From contig JAUXFG010000219.1 of assembly GCA_030620115.1 (NCBI GenBank), forward strand, positions 1 to 5,440: a stretch of DNA of 5,440 bases, written 5' to 3'. Below the pieces are notes generated by a model. The model was not told where the DNA came from and did no database searches. It was given only the letters and a program-made list of their open reading frames with translations. Within the stretch, counting starts at the first letter, position 1, and each line of letters begins with the position of its first letter. A program made the position numbers and the translations under genes. The DNA comes from Candidatus Fermentibacterota bacterium. Its GTDB lineage: Bacteria; JAFGKV01. Positions 1-5,213 of this stretch are shown piece after piece.

Positions 1-708
1 CTCGAGGCCTTCCCGCAATTCGGGCCGTTGTAGGAACACGGCCTGCGAGAGATCGTTCCTCAGGATCTTTGTCTGCCCTTCCATCAACGCATGCAATTCT
101 GAGAGCGGATCAACGCTAGGCTCGGGAGCTTCAGGTGTCAACCCCAATCGCATCTCCTTGAATATCACTCGGGTGGACAAACCAAAATGCTGCACGACCA
201 GCACAATGTGCATAAATGCGGGCCATTCGACACGCTCGAGACGCTCTCCACGGCCACGCCCACGGGCAAGGCCCCCCGCCAAGAAGAACGGCACGTCCGA
301 CCCGATGCGGGCGGCCAACTTCAGAAGATCTCCCCGCCTCATGGGATACTGTAGGCACCGTTGCAGTATGCGAAGCGCACCTGCCGCATCGCTGGATCCC
401 CCTCCGAGACCAGCCGCAACGGGAACATGTTTCACCAATCTCCATCGCCCATTGACCTCGCAGCCAACCGCCTTGCCATACTCTCTCGCCGCCTTGATCA
501 CCAGATTATCGTCGGCGCAGCAGCCCTCCAGCCCAGGGCTCACCTCGATGTCAGAGAATTCTCCGCCGGGAAAAAATTCCAGACGGTCTGCCAGCTGGAA
601 CTGACAAAAAACGGTGTCGAGATCATGATAGCCATCATCACGACGCCCCTTCACCCGAAGACCAAGATTGATCTTACCCGGGCAATGAGTCCAAAGAATC
701 CGGGGCAT
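1..708 (-). CDS. ispE: 4-diphosphocytidyl-2-C-methyl-D-erythritol kinase, 3'-truncated by window edge
   Basis: Cytosolic GHMP-family kinase of the MEP isoprenoid pathway; it phosphorylates the 2-hydroxyl of CDP-methylerythritol with ATP. I translated the minus strand by hand and found 236 uninterrupted codons from the ATG at 708 to base 1. Family motifs appear in order: PGKINLGLRV at residues 10-19 (K12 matches the conserved substrate-side lysine), RDDGYH at 23-28, the glycine-rich ATP loop PVAAGLGGGSSDAA at 96-109, GSDVPFF at 136-142 with D138 matching the catalytic aspartate, GRGE at 152-155, and the C-terminal-domain NDL at 218-220. IspE is usually about 280-300 residues, so roughly 50-60 residues lie beyond the left edge. 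The start is supported by AGAAGG six bases upstream. The nearest upstream gene is the possible small ORF at 739-846, with 30 bases between. No key residue is missing in the visible part. Identification is near certain. Confidence 0.96.
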   Translation of the reverse strand, partial: MPRILWTHCPGKINLGLRVKGRRDDGYHDLDTVFCQFQLADRLEFFPGGEFSDIEVSPGLEGCCADDNLVIKAAREYGKAVGCEVNGRWRLVKHVPVAAGLGGGSSDAAGALRILQRCLQYPMRRGDLLKLAARIGSDVPFFLAGGLARGRGRGERLERVEWPAFMHIVLVVQHFGLSTRVIFKEMRLGLTPEAPEPSVDPLSELHALMEGQTKILRNDLSQAVFLQRPELREGLE

Positions 709-738
709 TAGACACCTTCTGTTTTGGAGCTCACCGAA

Positions 739-846
739 TCACAGTCTGGATATTCCATGCACATCAATGATAACTTCGGCATTGGAATCCAGATCGTTGT
801 CGCCATCGAGATCGGCCACATCGTTGCTCTCCGTTCCATGAGACAT
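739..846 (-). CDS. possible 35-aa Asp-rich small protein upstream of ispE
   Basis: ATG at 846 to TGA at 739-741. The product starts MSHGTESNDVADLDGDNDLD and ends in a hydrophobic stretch, EVIIDVHGI. An AGGAG lies seven bases before the ATG, a well-spaced ribosome binding site, and ispE starts 30 bases after the stop, so co-translation from one transcript is plausible. The DLDGDNDLD core (residues 12-20) resembles the Ca2+-binding loop of FG-GAP/VCBS or type-3 repeats. It could therefore be a remnant of a longer secreted protein, or chance coding by a GATNNN-period stretch (781-816) like the satellites further right. No signal peptide or membrane segment is seen. I recognise no family. The ORF is short, so support rests on the ribosome binding site and position. 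Confidence 0.35.
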   Translation of the reverse strand: MSHGTESNDVADLDGDNDLDSNAEVIIDVHGISRL

Positions 847-853
847 ACAGATT

Positions 854-858
854 CTCCT
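854..858 (-). promoter_or_regulatory. Shine-Dalgarno AGGAG for the small ORF
   Basis: On the minus strand AGGAG is followed by AATCTGT and then the ATG at 846, a seven-base spacing. It is the main reason to take the short Asp-rich ORF seriously. An alternative in-frame ATG at 879 lacks an equally good site. Confidence 0.45.
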
Positions 859-903
859 GATTGAGGGCCATGTGATCATTCCCTAATTCGATGGCGATGG
901 TCG

Positions 904-930
904 GATCCCGATTCCGATAGCGATTCCGAT
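904..930. repeat. GATNNC six-base-period satellite, short copy
   Basis: Reads GAT CCC GAT TCC GAT AGC GAT TCC GAT, a six-base period with GAT fixed and the next triplet variable. It lies inside tandem unit 1 and is followed by a degenerate GGGGGTGGCGATGATG stretch. Confidence 0.8.
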
Positions 931-982
931 GGGGGTGGCGATGATGTCCATTCCCTCATTTCGCTTCTTTCTCCCCCCTCCA

Positions 983-1020
983 CCCAGATTCTTCGATCGC
1001 TGTGCTCCCTCAGAATGACA
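983..1020. repeat. CAGATTCTTCG...CAGAATGACA dispersed element, copy 1
   Basis: 38 bp beginning CCCAGATTCTTCGATCGCTG and ending CTCAGAATGACA. From memory, this is a widespread intergenic repeat type in environmental bacteria. It is related in style to the GAGGAGCG(T)AGCGACGAAG core of the element at 1468. Confidence 0.75.
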
Positions 1021-1048
1021 CGGGTTGTCATGTCCATATGTCCGGAAT

Positions 1049-1074
1049 GTCGGGTTACGCTGTGCTAACCCGAC
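1049..1074. repeat. GTCGGGTTA/TAACCCGAC hairpin, copy 1
   Basis: Perfect nine-base-pair stem, GTCGGGTTA (1049-1057) with TAACCCGAC (1066-1074), around the eight-base loop CGCTGTGC, followed by CTAC. It matches a hairpin repeat I recall from many bacterial genomes. No T-run follows on either strand, so a simple intrinsic terminator role is not supported. Confidence 0.85.
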
Positions 1075-1119
1075 CTACATTGCTGACTGATCGGGAGTTA
1101 TGTGATCATTCCTCAATTC

Positions 1120-1173
1120 GATCCCGATTCCGACAGCGATGCCGATTCCGATGGCGATGCCGATTCCGATGGC
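1120..1173. repeat. GATNNC six-base-period satellite, long copy
   Basis: Nine hexamers of the form GAT/GAC + CCC, TCC, AGC, GCC or GGC. It occupies the same place in unit 2 as 904-930 does in unit 1, so copy number has changed since the block duplicated. In one plus-strand frame it would encode alternating Asp-Ser/Ala/Gly, but no gene structure surrounds it. Confidence 0.85.
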
Positions 1174-1222
1174 GCTGCACTGATGTCTATTCCCTCACTT
1201 CGCATCTTTCTCCCTTACCCCG

Positions 1223-1260
1223 CCCAGATTCTTCGGTCGCTTCGCTTTCTCAGAATGACA
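1223..1260. repeat. CAGATTCTTCG...CAGAATGACA dispersed element, copy 2
   Basis: Same 38-bp element as 983-1020, with differences confined to the middle (CGGTCGCTTCGCTTTCT here, CGATCGCTGTGCTCCCT there). It was copied as part of the tandem block. Confidence 0.75.
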
Positions 1261-1288
1261 CGTGTTGTCAGGTCCACATAACCGGAAT

Positions 1289-1314
1289 GTCGGGTTACGC
1301 TGTGCTAACCCGAC
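1289..1314. repeat. GTCGGGTTA/TAACCCGAC hairpin, copy 2
   Basis: Identical in stem and loop to 1049-1074 and inside the 46-bp block that is exact between the tandem units. Confidence 0.85.
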
Positions 1315-1356
1315 CTACATTGCTGACAAGCTGATGAGAGAGATAGTTGAGGATTC

Positions 1357-1412
1357 GCCTCCGGTGGGCATGGCATGCCATGCCCCTACATGGGGGAGAT
1401 CAATGCTACGGC
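1357..1412. repeat. GGCATGCC palindromic (REP-like) element, copy 1
   Basis: 56 bp sharing all but about six positions with 3661-3715. The centre, 1366-1385, is the perfect palindrome GGGCATGGCATGCCATGCCC. To its right lies CCCCTACATGGGG, which can form an alternative stem. The element ends in CTACGGC, which also pairs with GCCGTAG at 1433-1439. It is REP-like in size and symmetry; no REP-associated transposase gene is in the window. Confidence 0.85.
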
Positions 1413-1467
1413 TCACGAGAGGAATACAATATGCCGTAGAGAAATCCCGGAACCATGGCACCACCTT

Positions 1468-1543
1468 CAGTCATTGCGAGGAGCGTAGCGACGAAGCAAT
1501 CTCATCCGCTCACCGAAATCGCCGTGCTGTCGCTCGCGATGAC
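1468..1543. repeat. CATTGCGAGGAGCG-type palindromic dispersed element
   Basis: Left arm GTCATTGCGAGGAGCG (1470-1485) continues into TAGCGACGAAGCAATCTC. Right arm CGCTCGCGATGAC (1531-1543) is the imperfect complement of the left arm. Read as protein the left part gives the CEERSDEAIS peptide, which I recall as a recurring spurious ORF product in bacterial genomes carrying this repeat. A second fragment, CAGTCATTGCAAG, starts at 1553. Confidence 0.8.
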
Positions 1544-1552
1544 CCCGGGCCT

Positions 1553-1565
1553 CAGTCATTGCAAG
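1553..1565. repeat. partial copy of the CAGTCATTGC element start
   Basis: CAGTCATTGCAAG repeats the first 13 bases of the element at 1468-1480 with one change (A for G) and then diverges. It could be the stub of a second, truncated insertion. Confidence 0.5.
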
Positions 1566-1615
1566 TAGGGTTCCGAAAGGGTAAAGCACTTCCCGGCCTG
1601 TCCTGAAACATCCCC

Positions 1616-1638
1616 AAATCTGTGCGGCAAGACTGCAA
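1616..1638 (-). repeat. 23-bp motif downstream of the UDP-xylose synthase gene
   Basis: Plus-strand AAATCTGTGCGGCAAGACTG plus CAA. It matches 3716-3738 at 21 of 23 positions. It lies 19 bases past the stop codon, so it would be in the 3' untranslated RNA. A related TATTTCTGTGCG follows at 1642-1653. Confidence 0.7.
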
Positions 1639-1657
1639 ACTTATTTCTGTGCGAACC

Positions 1658-2608
1658 CTAATCCGGTAACAGATAGCGATTGCCGGTGCTGAACCACTCG
1701 ATGGTTCGCCTGAGTCCTTCCTCCACCTCGACTTCGGGCTCCCAACCGAGCAGTGTCTTGGCCTTGGAGATATCAGGCTGCCGAACCTTGGGGTCATCAA
1801 CTGGAAGCGGCTCGAAATGCAGCTCCGGAGTCTTGCCCGCGACTCGCCCCATGACTTCAGCGAATTCACGGATGGTCAACTCCGTGGGATTGCCGATGTT
1901 CACCGGATCGGTGACATTGCTATGAATCAGGCTGTCCAATCCCCGAATGAGATCATCAACATAACAAAAGCTCCTCGTCTGGCTTCCATCGCCGAATACG
2001 GTCAGCGGCTCGCCGGACAGGATTTGTCGCACGAATGTCGGGACCACGCGCCCGTCCTGCATTCTCATCCTCGGCCCGTAGGTGTTGAAGATCCGAACGA
2101 TCCGTGTATCGAGGCCATGATACCGATGATATGCAGTAGTCATGGCCTCGGCGAAGCGTTTCGCCTCGTCGTACACGCCTCGGGGGCCGATAGGATTCAC
2201 GTTTCCCCAGTAGGTCTCTTTCTGCGGGTGCTCCAAAGGATCACCGTACACTTCCGATGTAGAAGCCAGCAAGAATGTCGCTCCTTTGGCCATTGCAAGC
2301 CCAAGAGCCTTGTGTGTCCCGAGCCCGCCGACCTTCAGCGTCTGGATCGGGTACTTCAGGTAATCAATGGGGCTCGCAGGACTGGCCAGGTGAAGAACAA
2401 AATCCACCTGCCCTTCCACAAAAAGATAGTTCGTGACGTCGAGCTTTATGAATCTGAACCGATCATTCCCGGCCAACTGTTCTATGTTCCTCGTTCGCCC
2501 GGTAATCAAGTTATCCAAACAGATGACCCTATTGCCCTTGGCAATGAGATAATCACAAAGATGAGAGCCTATGAAACCAGCGCCGCCGGTAATGACATAA
2601 TTCGCCAC
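1658..2608 (-). CDS. uxs: UDP-glucuronate decarboxylase (UDP-xylose synthase)
   Basis: Cytosolic extended short-chain dehydrogenase that converts UDP-glucuronate to UDP-xylose and CO2 through a 4-keto intermediate with bound NAD. The 316-residue product has the full family length. Visible features: NAD-binding GGAGFIGS (8-15, GxxGxxG), D32 for the adenosine ribose, [20 protein letters not shown] (73-92), [12 protein letters not shown] (113-124, with T117, S118 and E119), [10 protein letters not shown] (134-143), the catalytic pair Y146/K150 in [15 protein letters not shown], and GWEP near the C-terminus. The ASPASP and [10 protein letters not shown] blocks are those of UXS rather than dTDP-glucose dehydratases or UDP-glucose 4-epimerases. 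The start is GTG at 2608, chosen because AGGAGG lies five bases upstream and the NAD motif follows at the usual distance. It begins 13 bases after the upstream membrane-protein gene, a clear operon arrangement. It would supply UDP-xylose for a glycan made elsewhere. Confidence 0.93.
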   Translation of the reverse strand: MANYVITGGAGFIGSHLCDYLIAKGNRVICLDNLITGRTRNIEQLAGNDRFRFIKLDVTNYLFVEGQVDFVLHLASPASPIDYLKYPIQTLKVGGLGTHKALGLAMAKGATFLLASTSEVYGDPLEHPQKETYWGNVNPIGPRGVYDEAKRFAEAMTTAYHRYHGLDTRIVRIFNTYGPRMRMQDGRVVPTFVRQILSGEPLTVFGDGSQTRSFCYVDDLIRGLDSLIHSNVTDPVNIGNPTELTIREFAEVMGRVAGKTPELHFEPLPVDDPKVRQPDISKAKTLLGWEPEVEVEEGLRRTIEWFSTGNRYLLPD

Positions 2609-2613
2609 TCCTA

Positions 2614-2619
2614 CCTCCT
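2614..2619 (-). promoter_or_regulatory. Shine-Dalgarno AGGAGG fixing the GTG start of the UDP-xylose synthase
   Basis: The 13 bases between the flippase-like gene's TAG and the GTG at 2608 read ATAGGAGGTAGGA on the minus strand. A consensus AGGAGG with five-base spacing strongly supports the GTG start and reinitiation or coupling with the upstream gene. Confidence 0.85.
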
Positions 2620-2621
2620 AT

Positions 2622-3623
2622 CTACTCGCGGGATGAGTCCCGCTTCTTGCCCAAATCCGAGAGGGATAGCCCCTCAAGCCAGAGGAATATTAGACCAACA
2701 ATAATGATGGGAACCATGTTCAATGCATGAAGCGCAAAGGAGAATACGCGACTCGCATTGGGATCCGCCCCGGGCGCCAACATGAGGATCCCCGCCACGC
2801 ATGCCGCATGGAACGTGCCCGCGTAGCCGGGCGCAGCCGGAAGCATAACTCCCAGCGCCACCACCGGCGTGATGACATAAGGGGCATACCATGGCAGCGT
2901 GGTCCCCAAATCGAAACCTGCGAGAAGCGGGTGAAGCACCGCCATGGCGGTGACCCAGACCGCAAACGTCCATCCTGCGATCGCCAACAGATGTCGCGCG
3001 GAGCCAAGCACTGCCAATCCAGACGCAAATCGCGCCAATGAATCCATTAGCCTCTCTCGCCAGGGAAACCAATGAAGCATCCGATCGACAAAGGCCAATG
3101 TTCGCTCCTGTTTGTGGTGAAGGAACAGCATCCCTACCAGAGCGACATTGTATACCACGAGGGAGACCAGGATTCCCGTTCTGAGAAACTGACCTCCTGT
3201 CCCAGCCAACGGCGCCAGAAAAAGCGATGCGAGCAGAAACAGGAGAAGCATGTAGCCATCAAAGAGGCGCTCGATCACAATGGTGGCAAAGACCGCCTCT
3301 ACCTTGAGCCCATCGCGCCTCGTAAGAACAAATGCCCGCACAAACTCACCCATCCGGGCGGGCAGCACGCTGTTGGCCATGAAACCGATCATGGTTGCGC
3401 GGAATGAGCTCGAGAAGCTGACCCGCCCCACCGGCGCGAGCAGAACGCGCCATCTGATGGCCCTGAGCACAAAACTCCCCAAGAGAATAAGAACCGCTGG
3501 TATCGCATAGAGCCAGTTCGCTTGTCTGAGGCTCTCCACCGCTTCATGAATATCCACATTCCTCAATATGAGCCAGAAGAAAAAGGCACTTACCGCCGTG
3601 CCGATAAGGAGTTTTTTCAGCAT
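2622..3623 (-). CDS. flippase-like integral membrane protein (lysylphosphatidylglycerol synthase TM / YbhN family)
   Basis: A 333-residue polytopic inner-membrane protein with about eight hydrophobic segments, roughly 5-22, 37-55, 112-138, 150-168, 205-230, 245-262, 267-283 and 294-316. Family signatures are visible: RAIRWRVLL (54-62), GFMANSVLPARMGEFVRAF (80-98, with N84, P88, R90, G92-E93 and R96), ERLFDG (118-123) and LPAAPGYAGTFHAA (261-274). The family includes the flippase domain of MprF and stand-alone proteins of poorly known role near glycan genes, such as archaeal AglD-type proteins. There is no MprF-like catalytic domain, so I do not call it a lysyltransferase. The ATG at 3623 has GAGG seven bases upstream. 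It lies between the sugar transferase and UDP-xylose synthase genes and overlaps neither. A role in moving or using a polyprenyl- or lipid-linked glycan intermediate is inference; the substrate cannot be read from the sequence. Confidence 0.88.
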   Translation of the reverse strand: MLKKLLIGTAVSAFFFWLILRNVDIHEAVESLRQANWLYAIPAVLILLGSFVLRAIRWRVLLAPVGRVSFSSSFRATMIGFMANSVLPARMGEFVRAFVLTRRDGLKVEAVFATIVIERLFDGYMLLLFLLASLFLAPLAGTGGQFLRTGILVSLVVYNVALVGMLFLHHKQERTLAFVDRMLHWFPWRERLMDSLARFASGLAVLGSARHLLAIAGWTFAVWVTAMAVLHPLLAGFDLGTTLPWYAPYVITPVVALGVMLPAAPGYAGTFHAACVAGILMLAPGADPNASRVFSFALHALNMVPIIIVGLIFLWLEGLSLSDLGKKRDSSRE

Positions 3624-3660
3624 CTCTTTCCCTCAGGGCCCGCACAGAAATACCTTCTGC

Positions 3661-3715
3661 GCCTCCGGTGGGCACGGCATGCCGTGCCCCTACAGGGGGA
3701 GACCAATTCTGCGGC
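3661..3715. repeat. GGCATGCC palindromic (REP-like) element, copy 2
   Basis: 55 bp matching 1357-1412 in the same orientation. The centre, 3670-3689, is the perfect palindrome GGGCACGGCATGCCGTGCCC. It differs from copy 1 by C/T in the left arm and the matching G/A in the right arm, so pairing is kept. A flanking CCCCTACAGGGG can form an alternative stem. In one minus-strand frame it reads GARHAVP, a peptide I recall as recurring in spurious ORFs over this repeat. Confidence 0.88.
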
Positions 3716-3738
3716 AAATCTGTGCGCCAAGAATGCAA
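3716..3738 (-). repeat. 23-bp motif downstream of the sugar transferase gene
   Basis: Plus-strand AAATCTGTGCGCCAAGAATG plus CAA, 21 of 23 identical to 1616-1638. It lies 23 bases past the transferase stop codon, nearly the same place and the same orientation relative to its gene as the other copy. It directly abuts the palindrome element, which copy 1 does not. Confidence 0.7.
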
Positions 3739-3761
3739 CGAGAGCCGGTGAGAAGTGCGGG

Positions 3762-5213
3762 CTAGTATGCATTCTCACCCTTGAGCGACGCTGACACTGT
3801 GCGTGCAAGAATCTTCAGATCAAACCACAACGACCAATTCTCCACATAATAGTTGTCATATCGAGTGCGCTCCTCGATACTGGTGTTTCCGCGCAGCCCA
3901 TTGATCTGAGCCCACCCGGTCATTCCTGCCTTGACCCGATGTCGCTCGAGATAACGCGGTACTTCATCTCGGAATCTCTCCACAAAATGCGGACGCTCAG
4001 GACGGGGGCCCACCAGGCTCATCTGCCCCTTCAATACATTCCAGAGCTGCGGGAGCTCATCCAGATTCGTGCGTCGCAAGAAGACACCGAGACGTGTCCT
4101 CCGAGGATCATCCGGTGTCGCCCACACAGGCCCTGAGGTCTGTTCCGCATCGGCTTTCATGGTTCGGAACTTATTCATAGTGAAGAGCCTGTTATCCAGC
4201 CCGATCCGCTTCTGACGGTAAAGGACTGGTCGCCCTGAATCACGGACGATCATGCCCGAAATAATGGCAAGTAACGGCCCGAGCACCACAAGGCCCAGGG
4301 CGCTAATCACGATGTCGGTCACCCGTTTCGCAACCGCACCCCATCCATCGATGGGCCGAGCTCGAAAAACGAGCAGAGGAACTCCTCCCACATCGGTGAC
4401 CTGAAGCCCACTGGTCAGCATGCCAAACAGATCAGGTACGATGTCGTATCGAAGTTTGTACCGTGCACACTCTTTCAACACCGAAAGGATATTGCGATGA
4501 TCCGCGAAAGGAATGGTTATGATGAGCCGGTCCAATCGATGTTTCACTACCAGATGTCCAAGCGCATCGATGTCCCCGAGATATGTCACCGGGATGGAAG
4601 TCGGCTCATCTTCCTCCAACTGTGAACCGATAGTGCCAACCAGCTCGATTCCCGGAGGTGGACGATACGAGATATTCCCGACGATATCCTTTGTCTGGGG
4701 TCCGTTTCCGACTACCGCCACACGGCTTCCCCCCATACCCTTGGCGGCAAGCCATCTCGACACTGACCTTATGACAAGGGCTCTATTCACCGCGAGAAGC
4801 AGAAGCGTAAGAATCCACGACAACGCGATCATGAGCCGAGAATATGATTCGTCACGGTAGAAAAACGCCGCTGCAAGGAAGAGCAAGAAGCTCAAGGCTC
4901 CAACCTTTAAGATAGCCGCCAGTTGATCACTCAGACACCTCATTTGCGCCATCTGATAGAGCCCGCTTCTGGCGAGGAGCAGAAGCCAGATAGCGAGGGC
5001 GGCCAAGAATCCAAAGACATAGGAACTGAGACTGGGCAAATCCTTGGTGATGGGAACTACTTCAACAGTGAATCGGAGCCAATAGGCCGCCCAGAAGGCA
5101 ACAGTGACCCAGAACGCATCCGTCAACAGTGCGAGAATTGGGAATACGGCAAGGTGCATCGGCGAGCGAGTCTCTTTCGTCTGAGCCAATGTGATAGCTT
5201 TCTCGTCTGACAT
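3762..5213 (-). CDS. undecaprenyl-phosphate sugar-1-phosphate transferase (WcaJ/WbaP-type initiating enzyme)
   Basis: A 483-residue polyprenyl-phosphate hexose-1-phosphate transferase that starts exopolysaccharide or O-antigen repeat units by moving sugar-1-phosphate from a UDP-sugar to undecaprenyl phosphate at the inner membrane. N-terminal hydrophobic segments lie at about 20-48, 61-82, 101-118 and 127-146. A Rossmann-like CoA-binding-type domain follows (164-265, VAVVGNGPQTKDI). A hydrophobic, probably re-entrant helix sits at about 299-323. The C-terminal catalytic domain shows KRIG, FRTMKADAE (349-357), RRTNLDELPQLWNVL (380-394, with D385-E386), SLVGPRPERP (399-408), GMTGWAQINGLRG (430-442) and RYDNYYVENWSLWFDLKIL. 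Length and the KGENAY C-terminus fit the WcaJ (undecaprenyl-phosphate glucose phosphotransferase) group, but the sugar (glucose, galactose or other) cannot be decided. The start at 5213 has AAGGA four bases upstream. First gene of the apparent operon. Confidence 0.93.
   Translation of the reverse strand: MSDEKAITLAQTKETRSPMHLAVFPILALLTDAFWVTVAFWAAYWLRFTVEVVPITKDLPSLSSYVFGFLAALAIWLLLLARSGLYQMAQMRCLSDQLAAILKVGALSFLLFLAAAFFYRDESYSRLMIALSWILTLLLLAVNRALVIRSVSRWLAAKGMGGSRVAVVGNGPQTKDIVGNISYRPPPGIELVGTIGSQLEEDEPTSIPVTYLGDIDALGHLVVKHRLDRLIITIPFADHRNILSVLKECARYKLRYDIVPDLFGMLTSGLQVTDVGGVPLLVFRARPIDGWGAVAKRVTDIVISALGLVVLGPLLAIISGMIVRDSGRPVLYRQKRIGLDNRLFTMNKFRTMKADAEQTSGPVWATPDDPRRTRLGVFLRRTNLDELPQLWNVLKGQMSLVGPRPERPHFVERFRDEVPRYLERHRVKAGMTGWAQINGLRGNTSIEERTRYDNYYVENWSLWFDLKILARTVSASLKGENAY

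Larger units (their letters stand above)
857..1086. repeat. tandem duplication, unit 1 (~230 bp)
   Basis: This unit and the next abut and align end to end. Both run CTGAT, ATGTGATCATTCC, a GATNNN satellite, GATGTCYATTCCCTCA, a CAGATTCTTCG/CAGAATGACA element, then a CGGGTTA hairpin ending CCTACATTGCTGAC. The last 46 bases (1042-1087) are identical to 1282-1327. Most length difference lies in the satellite. It is a composite of several repeat families copied as one block. Confidence 0.85.
1087..1327. repeat. tandem duplication, unit 2 (~240 bp)
   Basis: Second copy of the composite block. Compared with unit 1 it lacks about 14 bases before the first GATCCC and carries a longer GATNNC satellite. 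Elsewhere it shows scattered substitutions, many of them transitions (for example TTGAGGGCC against TCGGGAGTT near the left end). The right end is sharp: similarity stops after GCTGAC at 1327. Confidence 0.85.
847..1657. other. gene-free, repeat-rich intergenic region
   Basis: About 810 bp between the UDP-xylose synthase stop and the small ORF. I see no protein domain, tRNA or rRNA here. Open frames that cross it are produced by the repeats listed separately: a tandem duplication (857-1327), a GGCATGCC palindrome element (1357-1412), a CATTGCGAGGAGCG-type element (1468-1543) and a 23-bp motif (1616-1638). I found no hairpin followed by a clear T-run, so the terminator of the sugar-gene operon is not identified; one of the palindromic elements may serve. 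No convincing -35/-10 pair was found for ispE. Confidence 0.8.
3624..3761. other. 138-bp intra-operon spacer with embedded palindromic element
   Basis: This spacer separates two same-strand genes that look co-transcribed. Nearly all of it is repeat: CGCACAGAAATA (3641-3652), the palindrome element (3661-3715) and the 23-bp motif (3716-3738). CGCACAGA at 3641-3648 and TCTGTGCG at 3719-3726 are perfect eight-base inverted repeats that bracket an 86-bp unit. In the transcript this would be a closing stem around a strong central hairpin. That could weaken or process the message between the two genes, but no T-run typical of an intrinsic terminator follows. Confidence 0.6.

Noticed and set aside
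158-604. Plus-strand open frame of 148 codons and a minus-strand frame at 131-445
   Set aside because: Both are other-frame shadows of ispE, whose reading frame carries all the kinase motifs.
709-870. tRNA gene next to ispE, as found in some bacteria
   Set aside because: No T-arm GGTTCGAATCC-like sequence or cloverleaf could be found in this stretch.
1049-1074. Intrinsic terminator
   Set aside because: The stem is good but no T-run follows on either strand, and the same hairpin recurs as part of a repeat block.
857-1327. CRISPR array
   Set aside because: There are only two units of about 230-240 bp, with internal similarity throughout and no short-repeat/spacer alternation or cas gene.
1002-1334. 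Plus-strand open frame of 110 codons in the gene gap
   Set aside because: It is made of the tandem repeat block; the same peptide segment appears twice because the DNA is duplicated. It has no independent coding evidence.
1262-1606. Plus-strand open frame of 114 codons reading through CEERSDEAIS
   Set aside because: It strings together the hairpin, palindrome and CATTGCGAGGAGCG repeats; such peptides are typical spurious products of these repeats.
1658-2608. dTDP-glucose 4,6-dehydratase or UDP-glucose 4-epimerase for the short-chain dehydrogenase
   Set aside because: The [11 protein letters not shown] and [11 protein letters not shown] segments and overall length match UDP-glucuronate decarboxylase rather than those relatives.
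1817-2704. Long plus-strand open frame (295 codons) across the UDP-xylose synthase gene
   Set aside because: It lies almost wholly antisense to a gene with complete family motifs, shows no domain of its own, and is explained by codon-composition shadowing.
2622-3623. Lysylphosphatidylglycerol synthase (MprF)
   Set aside because: Only the membrane flippase-like part is present; the C-terminal aminoacyl-transferase domain is absent and the gene is followed directly by the UDP-xylose synthase gene.
3544-3808. Short open frames on both strands across the 138-bp spacer
   Set aside because: They cross the palindromic repeat and the ends of the neighbouring genes; the GARHAVP-like peptides come from the repeat.
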